Below the pieces are notes generated by a model. It did no database searches and was not told the origin of the DNA. It worked only from the letters and a program-made list of their open reading frames with translations. A program made the translations under genes and the position numbers. From Paramacrobiotus metropolitanus (lineage: Eukaryota > Tardigrada > Eutardigrada > Parachela > Macrobiotidae), in assembly GCF_019649055.1 (NCBI RefSeq), contig NW_026570326.1, forward strand, positions 62,001 to 126,000: a DNA stretch of 64,000 bases, in the 5' to 3' direction. Shown piece after piece: positions 23,706 through 34,736 of this stretch; positions within the stretch are counted from its first letter, which is position 1, and every line of letters starts with the position of its first letter.

Positions 23706-26658
23706 TTAAACAGCCACCAACTCTGAATACTTGGAACCAACGGATTTCTTCTGCGCTTTGATAAACTGATTTAAAATCTCATAGCACTGAGCGCGCCGTA
23801 AACACGCCAACGTCTTCTTGGCAATCTCCGCGTCGGGATCATCCAAGTGTATCAAGAGGACTCGGCAGGCTTCCTCGGCGGCGGACGTATCACAATCACC
23901 GAGTTCCAAGGGCATGGTACTGAAAAGGTCATGGAGACCCCGCAGTGCTTCCAGTCGGACGTCGCGCTGCCCGTCCAGTCCTTTCAAAAAGGCCCCGAAA
24001 ACCTGTTTCGTCTCGTCTAAAAATAATCCGCTTAAAAAATGATCAGTAACACAGCAGTGGTTTCGCTGCTTACATTCGTTGAATCCAGCGCCCGATTTAC
24101 AGTAGATTCGGTACAATCGTAACGCTGCTTGTTGCGTCAAAGAATGCTCGTCCCGTACCAACGACTCCAGCTTCGGGAGCACTTCGCTTCGTAGATCATT
24201 TAGCAGCGCAATCGAGAGCAGTCCCTGTTCGACGCAGACAACCAAACACGAGCAGCACGCGGCACGCAGAACCGATTCGGCTCTGCCAGGTTTCCATGTC
24301 ATATTCGGAGCAAAAAGTTCCCGGACCATCGACTCCGAGTGCTGGCTATTCCAGTCGCCGTCGGCGGGGGGCTGGTTTCGAGTATCCTGTATAATGTTCA
24401 GCAGTAGTTGGAAAATCCCGAAACGGACGCGCACGCTCTTTGACGGAGCTGTGTTGGCAATGAAGGCCGGGAATAAAAGGTCACTGTTCTGGTGCAGCAC
24501 GGTAATGCCGTGCTCTTCCAGGTAATTCTGCAGGATGCGGAATTCCATGGAGCAGAAACTCCAGTCTCCGGCTAAAGCTGGACAACTCAGAAGTTCGGTG
24601 TGGAATGACCGACAAAGCTTCGAGCAGAAATCGGCGTTGGAATCAGTATACTGATGTTTCTTCAGTTGTTCCACCATTTCTGCAATCTAAAACCGTCAAA
24701 ATAATATCTATTACAAAAACGGTACCTGTTTTTTTGAAAAATTTAAAAGAAAACTCGCAATATAGCGTTGACTAAACATTTCCAGAGGAAAGTAGCTACT
24801 GAACAGTTAACGCTTCCAAATATCAATAAATAAACCGGAAGTTTTGGAATATTTGACTTCATAGCAAAATCTTACCTTGGCTTTCATTTCTTTGCTTTCA
24901 GTTAAAGCGTTAATGTGCATTAGCAAGCTGTAAGCAAGATTTGTGTACTCGATCAACTGGACCGGCATCTTCTGCATTAACCGCTCGATGCATTCCAAAA
25001 TGTAAAAATGCTGCGCTTCTGACGTAGTTAGCGTTAGCGCCTTCAGTGCGCTCAAGGTCCCCATAAGATAATCCTTTAAAAGGTCAGCACCCGCACCGGC
25101 CAATATTCCGCTAAGCACCACCAAATGACTGGCACTATCCAGGCTGGGCAACAGTAGCTTGCAGAACACCTTCGGCTCAATGAACCTCCCAATCAGGATC
25201 GCACATTGCTTAGTCTCTAGCACCACATCTCGGTTTTCATCGCGGGCTGCTGTCGGCAGCGCCGCTAGGACCTTATCGATGACAACCACGCTGGATACTT
25301 CTGCATGGCGTAACAGCTGCTGAAGGAGTTTAATGGCTTGTAATCGCACACTCTCCTGCCAATCCTTCAGGTCGTTTAAATTGGATTGGATAACGTTGAA
25401 GAGCACGCGCTGCACCAGCAACCGGCAACCCAACAGCGGCCGCTCAGCCGACGAATTTTCTGTAAAATTGCTCGGGAAGTTTCCGCCAGTTTCTGCGCTT
25501 CGGTCGAAATCTAATTCGGCCGCTTGCTGAACCTCATCATGGTTCTCCGCTTCGTACTGCTGCCCGATATCCCGCCACAGCACGTCACACTCCGCGCGAA
25601 CTTCCGCGATCACATCAAACAGTCCGCAGATAAACAGCGGGATAAAACGGTTCCAGTGCGAGTAGCGATCCGGGAACTGCGTCATCCACAAATGCAGCGT
25701 ATTGAACGCAGCACGGCGCACCGTGTGGTGGGCGTCGATGACGCGCTGGGCCACGGACCGCCAGACGTCGGTGATGCGCCGGTAATTGCCGTACTGCAGC
25801 GCGTAGCCCATGGCTTCGGTGTGGGCAGCTCGCACTCGGGCTTGGTTGTGGGTGAACGTTGCTAGAAGGGCGTCGATGATGGGATCGGACTGGGAGAGGA
25901 AATCCTTGCTAAAGGTCACGGCGAGGGTCTTGATGCAGCGACAGGATTCGATGCGGATTTCCGCGAAAGCATCATGAAGAGTTTTTGCGAGTATTTTCAC
26001 GATAACATCCACGTAGAGCTTCATTAAACCATCTGCAAAACACCACGCACACGTTTAGCAATTTTAAAAATTTCAGCAAAATTACAAGCTCATTAAACAT
26101 GGAAAATTAAATGTATGTCGGCGTTGGAAGACCTTTTAAATCACCGTCACAACGTCGCTGCATTCCGCTGTCTTTATGTTTTGAATTGACTTGAAACGCA
26201 TTGCCACTTTGGAATGAGCGTCAAGCGGACTTTGAATTCCACGCTGATTGCTCACCTTTCTGCTGTATAAGAGAGTGTAACAGCTTCACTTCCAGCAGAC
26301 GAATTTCTTCCGATTCCTGCCGCGATTCACACTGAGCTGCACTGTTATCCGACGAACTCACTGATCCTTCGATGCCTAACTGGATCTGTAGCATGTTTAG
26401 CAGAACAGGGACCGACTGATCGATTTCCCAGTTTCCATGAAGGAGGTCACTGTAGGTCTCGAGTGCCAGCTGGCACACCATCTCGGAGGGATCACCGATG
26501 AGCGCGGCGATTCGCTGCTGCAGCTGCGGATTATCTCCGGCTAAACCTGGCGTCCCAGACTGTATGTGGGCGCGGATAGTTTGTAAGGTGTTCATTCTTG
26601 TCTGCCGTGTAGCAGAAGATAACGCGCTCTCCAAACTGGCCAATGATGACAACTCCAT
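23706..26658 (-). CDS. DNAAF5: Dynein axonemal assembly factor 5 (HEAT-repeat protein)
   Basis: Cytoplasmic HEAT-repeat factor needed to preassemble axonemal dynein arms before their import into cilia (known as HEATR2 in human). Exons: 26658-26256, 26032-24876, 24686-24074 and 24016-23706. The third intron is only 57 bases (24017-24073) and has no stop in frame, so it would be missed if unspliced. The protein is 827 residues, against about 855 in human. The whole length is helical repeats. Recognisable segments are VDVIVKILAKTLHDAF with RIESCRCIKTLA, LLKDYLMGTLSALKAL and a CLRRAQ-type C-terminal repeat. The start MELSSLASLESAL is the first ATG of the exon. AAAGGTCA occurs four times within the coding exons (23924, 24476, 25079, 25911). 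It is divergent from a small gene starting 398 bases away. Confidence 0.88.
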
Positions 26659-27055
26659 TCTGAATCAGGTTTTCTAGATCGATGCACCCCTAGTCACATA
26701 ACGTACTAGTAAATGGTCATTGTTTAACAAAATTAGGAATAAGCACTTTTTGGCACGGAAAATTCTTCTTTTTAGGAATTTGTAACCAGTTAAAAAATGT
26801 GGATTGCTGTACAAGCTTGGCCATTGTGACTTTATTCATATTTAAAAATATTTACCACCTTCTTTTGCTCGTTTACGAGGAATAAGACTCATAATTTTAA
26901 CGGTTTCCTCAAGTACAATACTATGTAGCACAGTACTATAATACTATGTGTACAATATACATACATACAACGAAAATTAGAATATCAGTAAACTGTGTTT
27001 TTATGTGTTTTAAGTCAGCCAGGTTGCCATAGTAATTATCCGAAAAATCCGCGAA
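26659..27055. promoter_or_regulatory. Short divergent intergenic (bidirectional promoter candidate)
   Basis: Only 397 bases separate the start codons of DNAAF5 (-) and the small gene at 27056 (+). The spacer is AT-rich and holds no coding sequence, so both promoters must lie in or close to it. I could not identify an RFX X-box with confidence. Confidence 0.4.
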
Positions 27056-27509
27056 ATGGAAAATTTAAATTACGTAAGTAAATCGAAACAGGGGTGAGCG
27101 GCTAGCTCACCCCTCTGCGAAGAGAAATGAAAACCCAGCACCAGCGCACTGCACACCTTTACAGCAACGGAAGCAATCTACCTTATTGAAGATCTGGTAG
27201 ATGGAGAAACACACCAGCAAAAAAAACTGACCTCTAACTACTACTTTGCTGTGGGAACAGGACGATGGAACGATTGCCACGAGAGGAGCGATTATGTACA
27301 TTCTGCAAGGTCGGGAAGACGAGCAGCATGCTTTGAACGATTACCCGGCATGCTTCCTGCACCGAGAGAAATTGAAGGAACGTCTAACTGCCTTGGGCCT
27401 CACGATACCTGACGGCGGGCTACTTGAAACAATCGAGAGGGTGTTACAAAGCAAAGATACACCAAATGAGAACGAGAAAGCGTTGTTGTTTTGCTTGAGC
27501 GACTTTTAA
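27056..27509 (+). CDS. Small conserved-looking protein of unknown function (88 aa)
   Basis: Two exons, 27056-27073 and 27261-27509, join in phase 0 across a consensus GTAAGT donor and a CAG acceptor. The protein is 88 residues, acidic and helical, with GREDEQHAL and a REKLKERLTALGL helix, ending in LLFCLSDF. I do not recognise the family. The join, the full open second exon and the position opposite DNAAF5 support a real gene. It has no signal peptide or membrane segment, so it is probably cytosolic. Its neighbours make a cilium role possible, but that is only inference. Confidence 0.55.
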
Positions 27510-27884
27510 ACCAAATTTTGAAAGATGGCCGCAAAATATTTAGCGGTGAAATGTTACTGTTACCTCCGTCTTAACTTACATGCCAATGCAACCGAAAGTA
27601 TTTAGTCTGACTTCCTTGTACAGTGTATTTGGGTAACCTGTTAATTTTATTTTATGTTAAGTGCTATTTTCGCTACTATAATAATGTTATGGCAAAACTC
27701 TATTGCTTATTTTATTTTCTTGTTTATTACAGTTATCATACGGCACAACGCATGGTGTGCCCCTGCCAAAACAAACCTGGGGGAATAAGTTGTGTTGCCT
27801 TGTCTACTATCTGTGAAAACCCGCACCATTGGCGCATCTTTTATTCAAACTTCACTTTACACGTTTTAAGAGCAGTTAAAGAAA

Positions 27885-28480
27885 CAAGAGCTCAATAAAC
27901 ATTTCCGCACTCACAACGGTACCCAAAACAGAAGCGGCGTCACCCCGCTGTATCTCTAGAGACAAACGCTGCCGAAGAAATTCGTGTGAGCGGGCTTCTC
28001 CTGAATGGGCCCGCAGGCGCTTTCCAAGTTTTTTAATGATGGCTATGGCCGACGGTCCCCACGGACCCATAGTCTCGAAGGCAATGGGTGCGAAAATGTG
28101 ACGTCCGTTCAGGTAGAACTACAGAAGTATAACCTGGTCTTCTTTCCTTCTGCCTGAATGACAGCCGATCCCGCGTTCGCCAAAGTGGATTTGATATGGG
28201 AAGCAGCGAGGGTGTCATCGCATGTGACATCCCAAGCTAAGCACATCCCCCTCTGTTTGTGTGGGATGTGCCACGAGGCTCAAGTTTTGCAGGGATGCCG
28301 GCTGAGACTAGAGCGCGGCATACGATGCTGTTAAGCCCACCATGCCGCGGATGCCTGCCAGCGGAAAAGCGACAAGACAGACCGTGATGGGCGTAGCTAT
28401 CATCCGGCTTAGATGACTGCTAGCAGTCACACTTTGTGCCAGGGGCGTCATAGGGGGGAGGGGGTGTCAATTTTGGCAGT
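27885..28480 (-). pseudogene. Decayed LINE-like C-terminal fragment (copy A)
   Basis: On the minus strand the translation includes HIFAPIAFETMGPWGPSAI followed by a basic helix and FLRQRLSLEIQRGDAASVLG. This is the typical end of a widespread invertebrate retroelement polyprotein, where a reverse transcriptase is followed by a Cys/His segment and this tail. Earlier in the fragment a DTLAASHI and AGSA block is recognisable, but frames change several times. No reverse transcriptase domain remains. Related fragments lie at 57.1 kb and 60.1 kb. Confidence 0.7.
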
Positions 28481-28721
28481 TTGCCTCCCCCTATTTTTTC
28501 AAAACCGGTTGCCCCCTGTCAAAAAAAAATTGATAAGGGGGTGAGGAAGGAAGGCAAAACAGCCTTAGCCATAAATTAATCTTAATCTCTTTTCCTTTGA
28601 AAGCAGTTTCGTAGTTTTCATCTTAATAAGATGTTTTAATATCACCCCATTTGCTCGTTCGTCTTTATTCTAGAGCTTGTTTCATTAATTAGACGTTATT
28701 TTTTTGATTCCATTTTACTTA

Positions 28722-28885
28722 GGGTGGGTCTCACATTCAAAGCGAATCTAGTTGCGATACAGCAACTCCACCTCGCGAGGTGGCTTCGCGTACCGTATCT
28801 GTAGGCGTGGCCACTGCAAACAACCACCTCGTGCGGTTGAGCAACCGTACCATAACGAGATTCGCTTTGAATGTGAGACCCACCC
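28722..28885. mobile_element. MITE with 28-bp perfect terminal inverted repeats and TTA target duplication
   Basis: The element is 164 bases long. Its ends, GGGTGGGTCTCACATTCAAA at the left and the exact reverse complement at the right, match over 28 bases. TTA flanks it on both sides (28719-28721 and 28886-28888). A 3-bp TTA duplication and G-rich termini are the pattern of PIF/Harbinger-derived elements; the family call is inference. The interior has a further perfect palindrome, CCACCTCGCGAGGTGG. No coding capacity. Confidence 0.9.
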
Positions 28886-29104
28886 TTAGATAGATGTCTG
28901 CTGCGCTGATTATTATTTCGATTTTACGATGCTGAATCGTGAAGTGTGACTGGATTTTCGTGATTATTGATTTTGGCTAATACTCCTAAAAATACTGATT
29001 TTTCTCCATTGGTCTCCATTATTGATGGGTAATAATTAGCCGTGTTTCTGAATGGTGGTTAATCAGATATTTTTTCTTTAAAAATTCTCGGCAATACAAA
29101 CTTA

Positions 29105-30482
29105 ATGTACTTTGCAGCCCAACCGGAGCTTCTGGGTTCCTCATCACCGTCCCTTGTCAAAACGCAACGCGTGTACTCCATGCCGCAGACGACAGAACTC
29201 GACACAATCCGCTCCAGAAGATCCCCAGACAGACGACGTTCCCGGTTGACACAGAAGAGTCTGGATGTGTGCCACTACCGGAAGACGGTGGCAAACCTGG
29301 AGAAGCGACTGCTGGACCGAGATCAGCTGCTGGAAGCGAGGGGTGTGAAGATGGAGGCGCTGCCCACTGAGCACAACAAGACGATAACCGAGAAGAACGA
29401 GGTGCTGGAGCACATGACGCGGGCGCAGAACGATGATGACGTAGTCCGCTTCCTGCCCGTGGAAATCCTGAGGGAGACCTTCCTGCACCTTAACACCGTT
29501 GATCAGTGGCGGATGCGGGAAGTGTGCCCCGGTTGGAACCGCATCCTTGCTTCTGCCGCCAAACCGAATAAGCGCTTGCTGCACATCCAGTTCCCACTCG
29601 ATCCTTCCCGCTCGTTCCTACTTCGTCGACGCTCGTCTTCCGAGGGCAAAGTTTTTATTGCTGCCGCCTGTGCAGCTCGCTGTAGGCGTACTTGCCTTGT
29701 GGCCATTGTTGGCTTCCCAGTCCCTGACGATGCAGAAGACCGGAATTATTATCTGCCGTTGTGTGATGAACTGACACAAATCCTTCCACGCGAGCCCATG
29801 CATGGAGGAGCCGAGAAGAAGTTATGGGAAAATCTTGTATTAAAGGATGCCATATGTGGAACTCCTAACAACGACGATGAGGATTACATTGCCCGTCTTC
29901 ACCGCAGTTTTGACTCGCTGGCGGCAATGTGTCGTACAATGACTGTGACGAACTTCACGTGCAGAGTGGGGACTTCAATGCCGGATGGGTTTCAGCCGCT
30001 CACAGTCCGCATCACCTTCGCAAGGATTAGCCACGACCGCCGTCTGACTGTCGCCGACTGGTGGGACATGATTGAACAGGGCTGTCCGCTGCTGGACGAC
30101 CTCCAGAGGGATCTGGTGTCCACTACGCTCAAGAAGACTGACCGGAGTTTTGAACTTTCCCGTGGACTTTATGTGGTAAATACGCAAAAACAATCACATG
30201 TTTGTAGTGAAACCTACCGATGCGCCTCCGCCAGCTGCCGTTTTGTTCTAGCACTTAACAATAACCGCGTCAATGGGTTTATTTATCGATCTATTGCAGA
30301 TTTGGCGCTACCGGCAGCTCGGGGATCCTCGCAAGTGTCGCACCTTCGGCGAAGCGCCTGAGTTTGGTCCCAGTCCACTGAACTCCATCGATGTGGACAA
30401 GTTGACACGAATGGTGCAGTATCAGATGTACTGCGCGATAATCGGCATGCCGCTCAGCCATGAAGTGACCGGGCCCGCTTAG
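29105..30482 (+). CDS. F-box protein (intact, two exons)
   Basis: Exons 29105-30175 and 30300-30482 join in phase 0 through a GTG|GTAAAT donor and a TTGCAG acceptor; the protein is 417 residues. Residues about 60-105 form a charged coiled coil (VANLEKRLLDRDQLLEARG). They are followed by a clear F-box, FLPVEILRETFLHLNTVDQW then MREVCPGWNRIL, at about 117-148. The remaining 270 residues show alternating hydrophobic segments, and the final exon is compact (IWRYRQLGDPRKCRTFGEAP). F-box proteins recruit substrates to SCF ubiquitin ligases through SKP1. This gene lacks the Tudor-like module of the other F-box family in the window, so it is a separate lineage. The substrate is unknown. Confidence 0.75.
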
Positions 30483-31310
30483 TAGCGTCTTCTCTTTAGG
30501 CGGACTTTCAACGGGAGTTAATTACAAACAAAGAATGAAAAATGTTTATTAATGATGGTTTTTGGAAGGTAATGTCTTTTCCGGCTGAAATGTTTAACAG
30601 TTTCTATTAGGCGCTTCTAAAGGACTTGGCAAGCGATGTATCACGGTTTTGATATGATGTTTTTGTGGACGCAACATGTGCATAGCTTTTTGAATTTGTC
30701 AGTTGGTTAAACCAAAGCAGCGCTCACTCGCTGCAATTTCTATAGTAAAACTATGCTTACTACTCAAATTTCTGCGTGCCGTGAAAATTAATTTTTAAGC
30801 TAACGTTTAGCCAGTAACGAATGTGTAGTTACAGAATTGCTTATAACGTCTGCAACTCAAAGTCTTACATCGAGTCAGGATGTGGGATGTTCAGTTTCTG
30901 GCGTTTTTGTTGTTTAGGGATGATCCCGATGCAACCAGTCCTATTAAGTAACAAGATCTATAATGATTATAACTACAAAAATATCTGAGACGTCGAAATC
31001 AGAAAAACCATAGCATAATGAAAAAAGTGTAAACGCCATTAGATTCAGCATGTTCGGAAACTGTGTCACATGGCATTTTATTTTTTAAAAAATTAATTTT
31101 GCCCGTGCCACCGATGCCGATTCCGGCAAAGCAGCAGGTAGATTTACAGCGTTTTTTGAACCGGCAGAAATTACCGGACAAGCTTGTACAGGTTGGAAAA
31201 GGATGCATGGTCACGAATCAGCTATGATTACGATTATCAGGAGCGAGAGAAACACCAGTTCACTCTGCGGTCAGATCGCAGGTATAATCGACCAGAGCGT
31301 GGCGAAGGTA
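30483..31310. other. Intergenic, transposon remnant sequence
   Basis: No gene is visible. A GAAATTACCGGACAAGCTTG motif near 31167 also occurs, slightly varied, at about 52345 and 52668, which suggests transposon relics. Confidence 0.4.
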
Positions 31311-31318
31311 CTCTTAAC

Positions 31319-32007
31319 TAGGGTTGTTAATGGTGCGATTTGGTGCGGTGCAGTGAAGTCACGGTGCAATTTTTAAGTATAACCGCACCACCGACAACGG
31401 TGTATCTACAAAATTTTCACCGTCGGTGCGGTGCGGACATGAAAATTTCACCGCGGTGCATTTCACCGCACCGCATCGCACGGCACCGGTGTGCACCGTT
31501 CACAACCAATTCGGTGTGCACCGGAAAAGTTTGTAATTATAGAACCACTTTTATTACTTTTCGCTAGCCACACGCTTTACTTGTTAACTTAGTACAACTA
31601 ACGTTAGTGACAGTGCTTATTGTAAACAACATAACAGCAACATACATGTAGGAGAAGAGGCTACAGTAAAATCGCATCCTTGATCCTTGTTACATGCAGA
31701 AGTCTAACAGCTAACTGCATCGGACATGTATGAGAAATACAGAGAGTTAATATTACATCGTAATCGCATTCATTTAAAACTTGCGCATTCGTTTTCTTTT
31801 CTCTTTTGGACCCAGTTACGATACCACCGGTGAATCGGCAATTTCACCGGTGCGGAACCGTGTACATTTTTTGCCGCACCGACTTAATGCGGTGTAACTT
31901 TTCTTCAAAATTTTCACCGCCGTCATGAATATTTTGCCAAAAATTCACCGCGATTTTTCGAAATTTCACCGGTGCACCGGTAAAAAATTCCACCGTTAGC
32001 AACCCTA
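31319..32007. mobile_element. Non-autonomous hAT-type element with 8-bp target duplication
   Basis: Starts TAGGGTTGTTAATGGTG and ends with the near reverse complement CCACCGTTAGCAACCCTA. The flanking 8-mers are identical: CTCTTAAC at 31311-31318 and 32008-32015. TAGGGTTG-type termini with an 8-bp duplication are diagnostic of hAT elements. The 689-base interior has no transposase. Instead it has subterminal runs of GGTGCGGTG and CACCGCACCG variants at both ends, the kind of repeated subterminal motif that hAT transposases bind. The exact target duplication suggests a fairly recent insertion. Confidence 0.93.
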
Positions 32008-32038
32008 CTCTTAACTCAGCAAACAATGCAAAAATGTA

Positions 32039-32565
32039 CTGTAGAGTAACCCTGCACTTGACAGCTTTTTTTTTGCTCAAAGAGATTGTTTAAGGGTAGT
32101 CCCGACGTTTTGTTTGCAAAGTCGGGGGCCGTTCGCAATTTGTTTTTTTTGTTTTTCGAGTTTAGCCGACGTTTTGCCGACTGTAGCCGGACGTTTCTGT
32201 CTGACCGTTGACAGGCTGAAACGTCCGGCTACGAATTACCGGTCAGGCCAAAACGTCCGGCTATAAACCTACGAAAAAACAAAAAAAATGAGACGGGCAA
32301 AATTTACGGCGGACGTTTTGGCGGCCCCCGGACGCTTTGGACGGTTTAGGCGCCAAAAGGTCCGCCGGGCGTCTCAGACGTCCGGACGTTTTGGACGGTT
32401 ACATACGAGCACATTCACCATTCACACATGCTGCCTGTGACTAGGCAGGCAGCACATGTGAGTGCAGCTAAGTCGGCTCTGGGCCAGCTGAACGTTTGCC
32501 AGTACTACAGTGCCGTACAGCTCATATCGTACGAAAAAGCTGTCAAGTGCAGGGTTACTCTACAG
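32039..32565. mobile_element. Tc1/mariner-type MITE with long inverted repeats, TA target
   Basis: The left end reads CTGTAGAGTAACCCTGCACT and the right end is its reverse complement; the match runs about 32 bases, to the T-rich stretch. TA dinucleotides flank both ends (32037-32038 and 32566-32567). The interior holds inverted copies of a GACGTTTTGG/CCGGACG motif, including a stem TAGCCGGACGTTTC...GAAACGTCCGGCTA at about 32184-32232. No transposase is present. It starts only 23 bases after the hAT target duplication. A diverged fragment of its interior is at 53.52-53.61 kb. Confidence 0.85.
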
Positions 32566-33460
32566 TATCTGTGTCCGTTACGGAAGTTTGTTACGAAAGT
32601 AACAACTAATACAGTACTCGTAATAACGCAAATCAAGCGTTAGCAACGCCGGTCTGCCAATGCACACCCACGCGCATTTTTCTAGTTTATTAGAACGACG
32701 TCCCATACGAACGGAAGAAGGAACAAAACCAACATCAGGTTTAGAAATAGAATGGGCTCCCGATAATGCGTCCAGTCATGCTACACTCATGGCAAGATTG
32801 TCAGAACAGGTAGTCACACATGGTGAACCGCTTAGACAACATTCATCCGCTTGAATAACAACTTACCCTGCAGGCTAGCCCATGTTCAGCGCGCCGGACC
32901 TGGTCAGCCGAGATGGACGCCAACCACCCTGACAATCTGGCTAGCTTGTGTTCGCTCGGGATCGGCACGGCTGCTTCCAGTGATGCCCAGACCGCGCTGC
33001 CGAAATCATCCGTCAAGGACAAACACATCGACAGGCCAACCGACAGTTTGATCTCCGTGCAACGGTTCAGTCGAGCGTATTTCAAATCCATATGACAATC
33101 CACCAGATGCACGGCATCGCACGGTAGACCATCACATGCTGCAATGAACTCAACCAGACGATAACAGGATGACGAGAACCGATCACAGGTCTGCTTAGCG
33201 ATGTTGCGATGCATTTGACATTTATCATACTGATAATCGGTAGAATCCAGAGTGTTGCCGATTTCCAGTTCCACGCGGGCTCCCACTAAATAGATCCTTC
33301 GCAATCGACTGGATAGTTTCTGTCCCATAAAGTGTAACACGTGCGTCATCGTAATAAAATTCTCGGTGTTCGTACGACTTCGGTGACCATCCATGACGAT
33401 GTGCTGGGTGGATTTTCGGAAGCATTTGAATACAGAAGCCATGAGAAAGTAATGCAGTTG

Positions 33461-33616
33461 TGTAGTGTAGTGGCTACGCGCCATATTAGCGCGTAGCAAC
33501 CCGCATGGCTGTGTTGACCTGTAGAGGACGCATTTTATGTGGTACTACGAGTATTTCATGATTCAGTATCTATCCGGCCAGAGTGGCACAATAAACATCT
33601 GTGCCAAGACGTGACA
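33461..33616 (+). repeat. 5' LTR
   Basis: 156 bases, TGTAGTG...GTGACA. Near the 5' end is a hairpin, CTACGCGC-CATATTA-GCGCGTAG. An AATAAA polyadenylation signal lies near 33590. It appears identical to the 3' LTR by eye. Confidence 0.95.
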
Positions 33617-33700
33617 ATTGGCGTGAAGTGTAGTATTCTCTGAACTCTGAAGCGGGAAAGGAGAAGAGGAAAGCGAGCGCTATATAATAAGAGAGCGAAA

Positions 33701-34545
33701 ATGACGACCACAACCGATCAATTGACTAAATTCAATCCGGAAACCATGGACTGGAAGGCGTGGAAGTTTTTGTATGATAATTATACTGTGCTGACCGACC
33801 TTCATACGGACAAGCACCGTGCCTTGCTAATAAACAGTCTGGATACGAAGGCCCTGCAGCTCCTAGTTTCCATGTGCAAGCCAAAGATGCCGTCCGACTT
33901 CACACTGGGTGAACTGGTCACGAAGCTGAAACGGCCTACGCCCCGTACACGAACCAAATAACCGAGTGGGCGCTGTTCTTCAGTCTTCGGCAGGACGAAA
34001 AAGAAAGCCTGGTGGACTTCGCGACGCGTTTACGTGACAAAACGATCCTATGCGACTTTCCGGCAACAGTGCTGGAGAAGAATTTAAGTGCTGTGCTCGT
34101 GGCAGGCGTCAAAAGCGACGCAACAAGACGCTACCTAATGCTGCAAGAGCTGAAGACGTTCGACGCCGCCCTCCAAATTGCTATCAAATATGAAACAAGC
34201 GTGAAAGAGGCGAGAAAAACTAACGTGGAAGAGAATGTGGTGAACAGTATTAAGAAGCGAGAAACAAGAGTGAAGAAAGAGGATAAGAGCAGGAGAGAGA
34301 AGAGACAAGAAGAGAATGAAGAAGAAAGTGGAAGTGACGAAGAGATGCCGTCCCGGCGGAAGTGTAAAAGATGCGGATCCTGGCGGCATACGCCCGAGGA
34401 ATGCTGGTATAAAAACACCAGGTGCAATGCTTGCGGCATGAAAGGCCACATAGAGAGGGCATGCCAGCAGAAGGACAACAAGAAGAAGGAAAAGGTCGAT
34501 ACCGTCTACAATGTCGAAGAAGACTATTTCGACATTTTGCCATAA
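33701..34545 (+). pseudogene. gag: Retrotransposon gag, frameshifted, with two CCHC zinc knuckles
   Basis: The first frame opens at 33701 (MTTTTDQLTKFNPE) and ends at a stop near 33959. The homologous sequence continues in a second frame from about 33932 to 34545, so one base has been lost or gained close to the A-run at 33929-33931. The second part has a charged linker and then two knuckles of the C-x2-C-x4-H-x4-C type: CKRCGSWRHTPEEC and CNACGMKGHIERAC. Gag packages element RNA. The break means this copy makes only a truncated capsid-like segment unless frameshifting occurs. Confidence 0.9.
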
Positions 34546-34580
34546 TGTTCTGCTTTTTCACTTCATTTTAAGGGTGAAGG

Positions 34581-34736
34581 TGTAGTGTAGTGGCTACGCG
34601 CCATATTAGCGCGTAGCAACCCGCATGGCTGTGTTGACCTGTAGAGGACGCATTTTATGTGGTACTACGAGTATTTCATGATTCAGTATCTATCCGGCCA
34701 GAGTGGCACAATAAACATCTGTGCCAAGACGTGACA
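34581..34736 (+). repeat. 3' LTR
   Basis: Matches the 5' LTR base for base by eye. It is preceded by a polypurine tract and followed by the AGTTG target duplication. Confidence 0.95.

Larger units (their letters stand above)
33461..34736 (+). mobile_element. Non-autonomous gag-only LTR retrotransposon (TR-GAG-like)
   Basis: The element is 1,276 bases long, flanked by the 5-bp target duplication AGTTG (33456-33460 and 34737-34741). Two LTRs of 156 bases (33461-33616 and 34581-34736) appear identical and have TG...CA ends. Between them lies only a gag-type frame with two zinc knuckles; no protease, reverse transcriptase or integrase is present. The purine-rich AAGGGTGAAGG directly before the 3' LTR is a good polypurine tract, and ATTGGCGTGAAGTG after the 5' LTR is the likely primer-binding site. 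Identical LTRs imply a recent insertion, presumably driven in trans by an autonomous Ty3/gypsy- or BEL-type relative elsewhere in the genome. It is inserted antisense to the host F-box gene. Confidence 0.95.

Noticed and set aside
32160-32400. CRISPR-like regularly repeated CGTCCGG words
   Set aside because: The repeats are inverted, irregularly spaced and inside a TA-flanked inverted-repeat element in a eukaryotic genome; no spacer structure.
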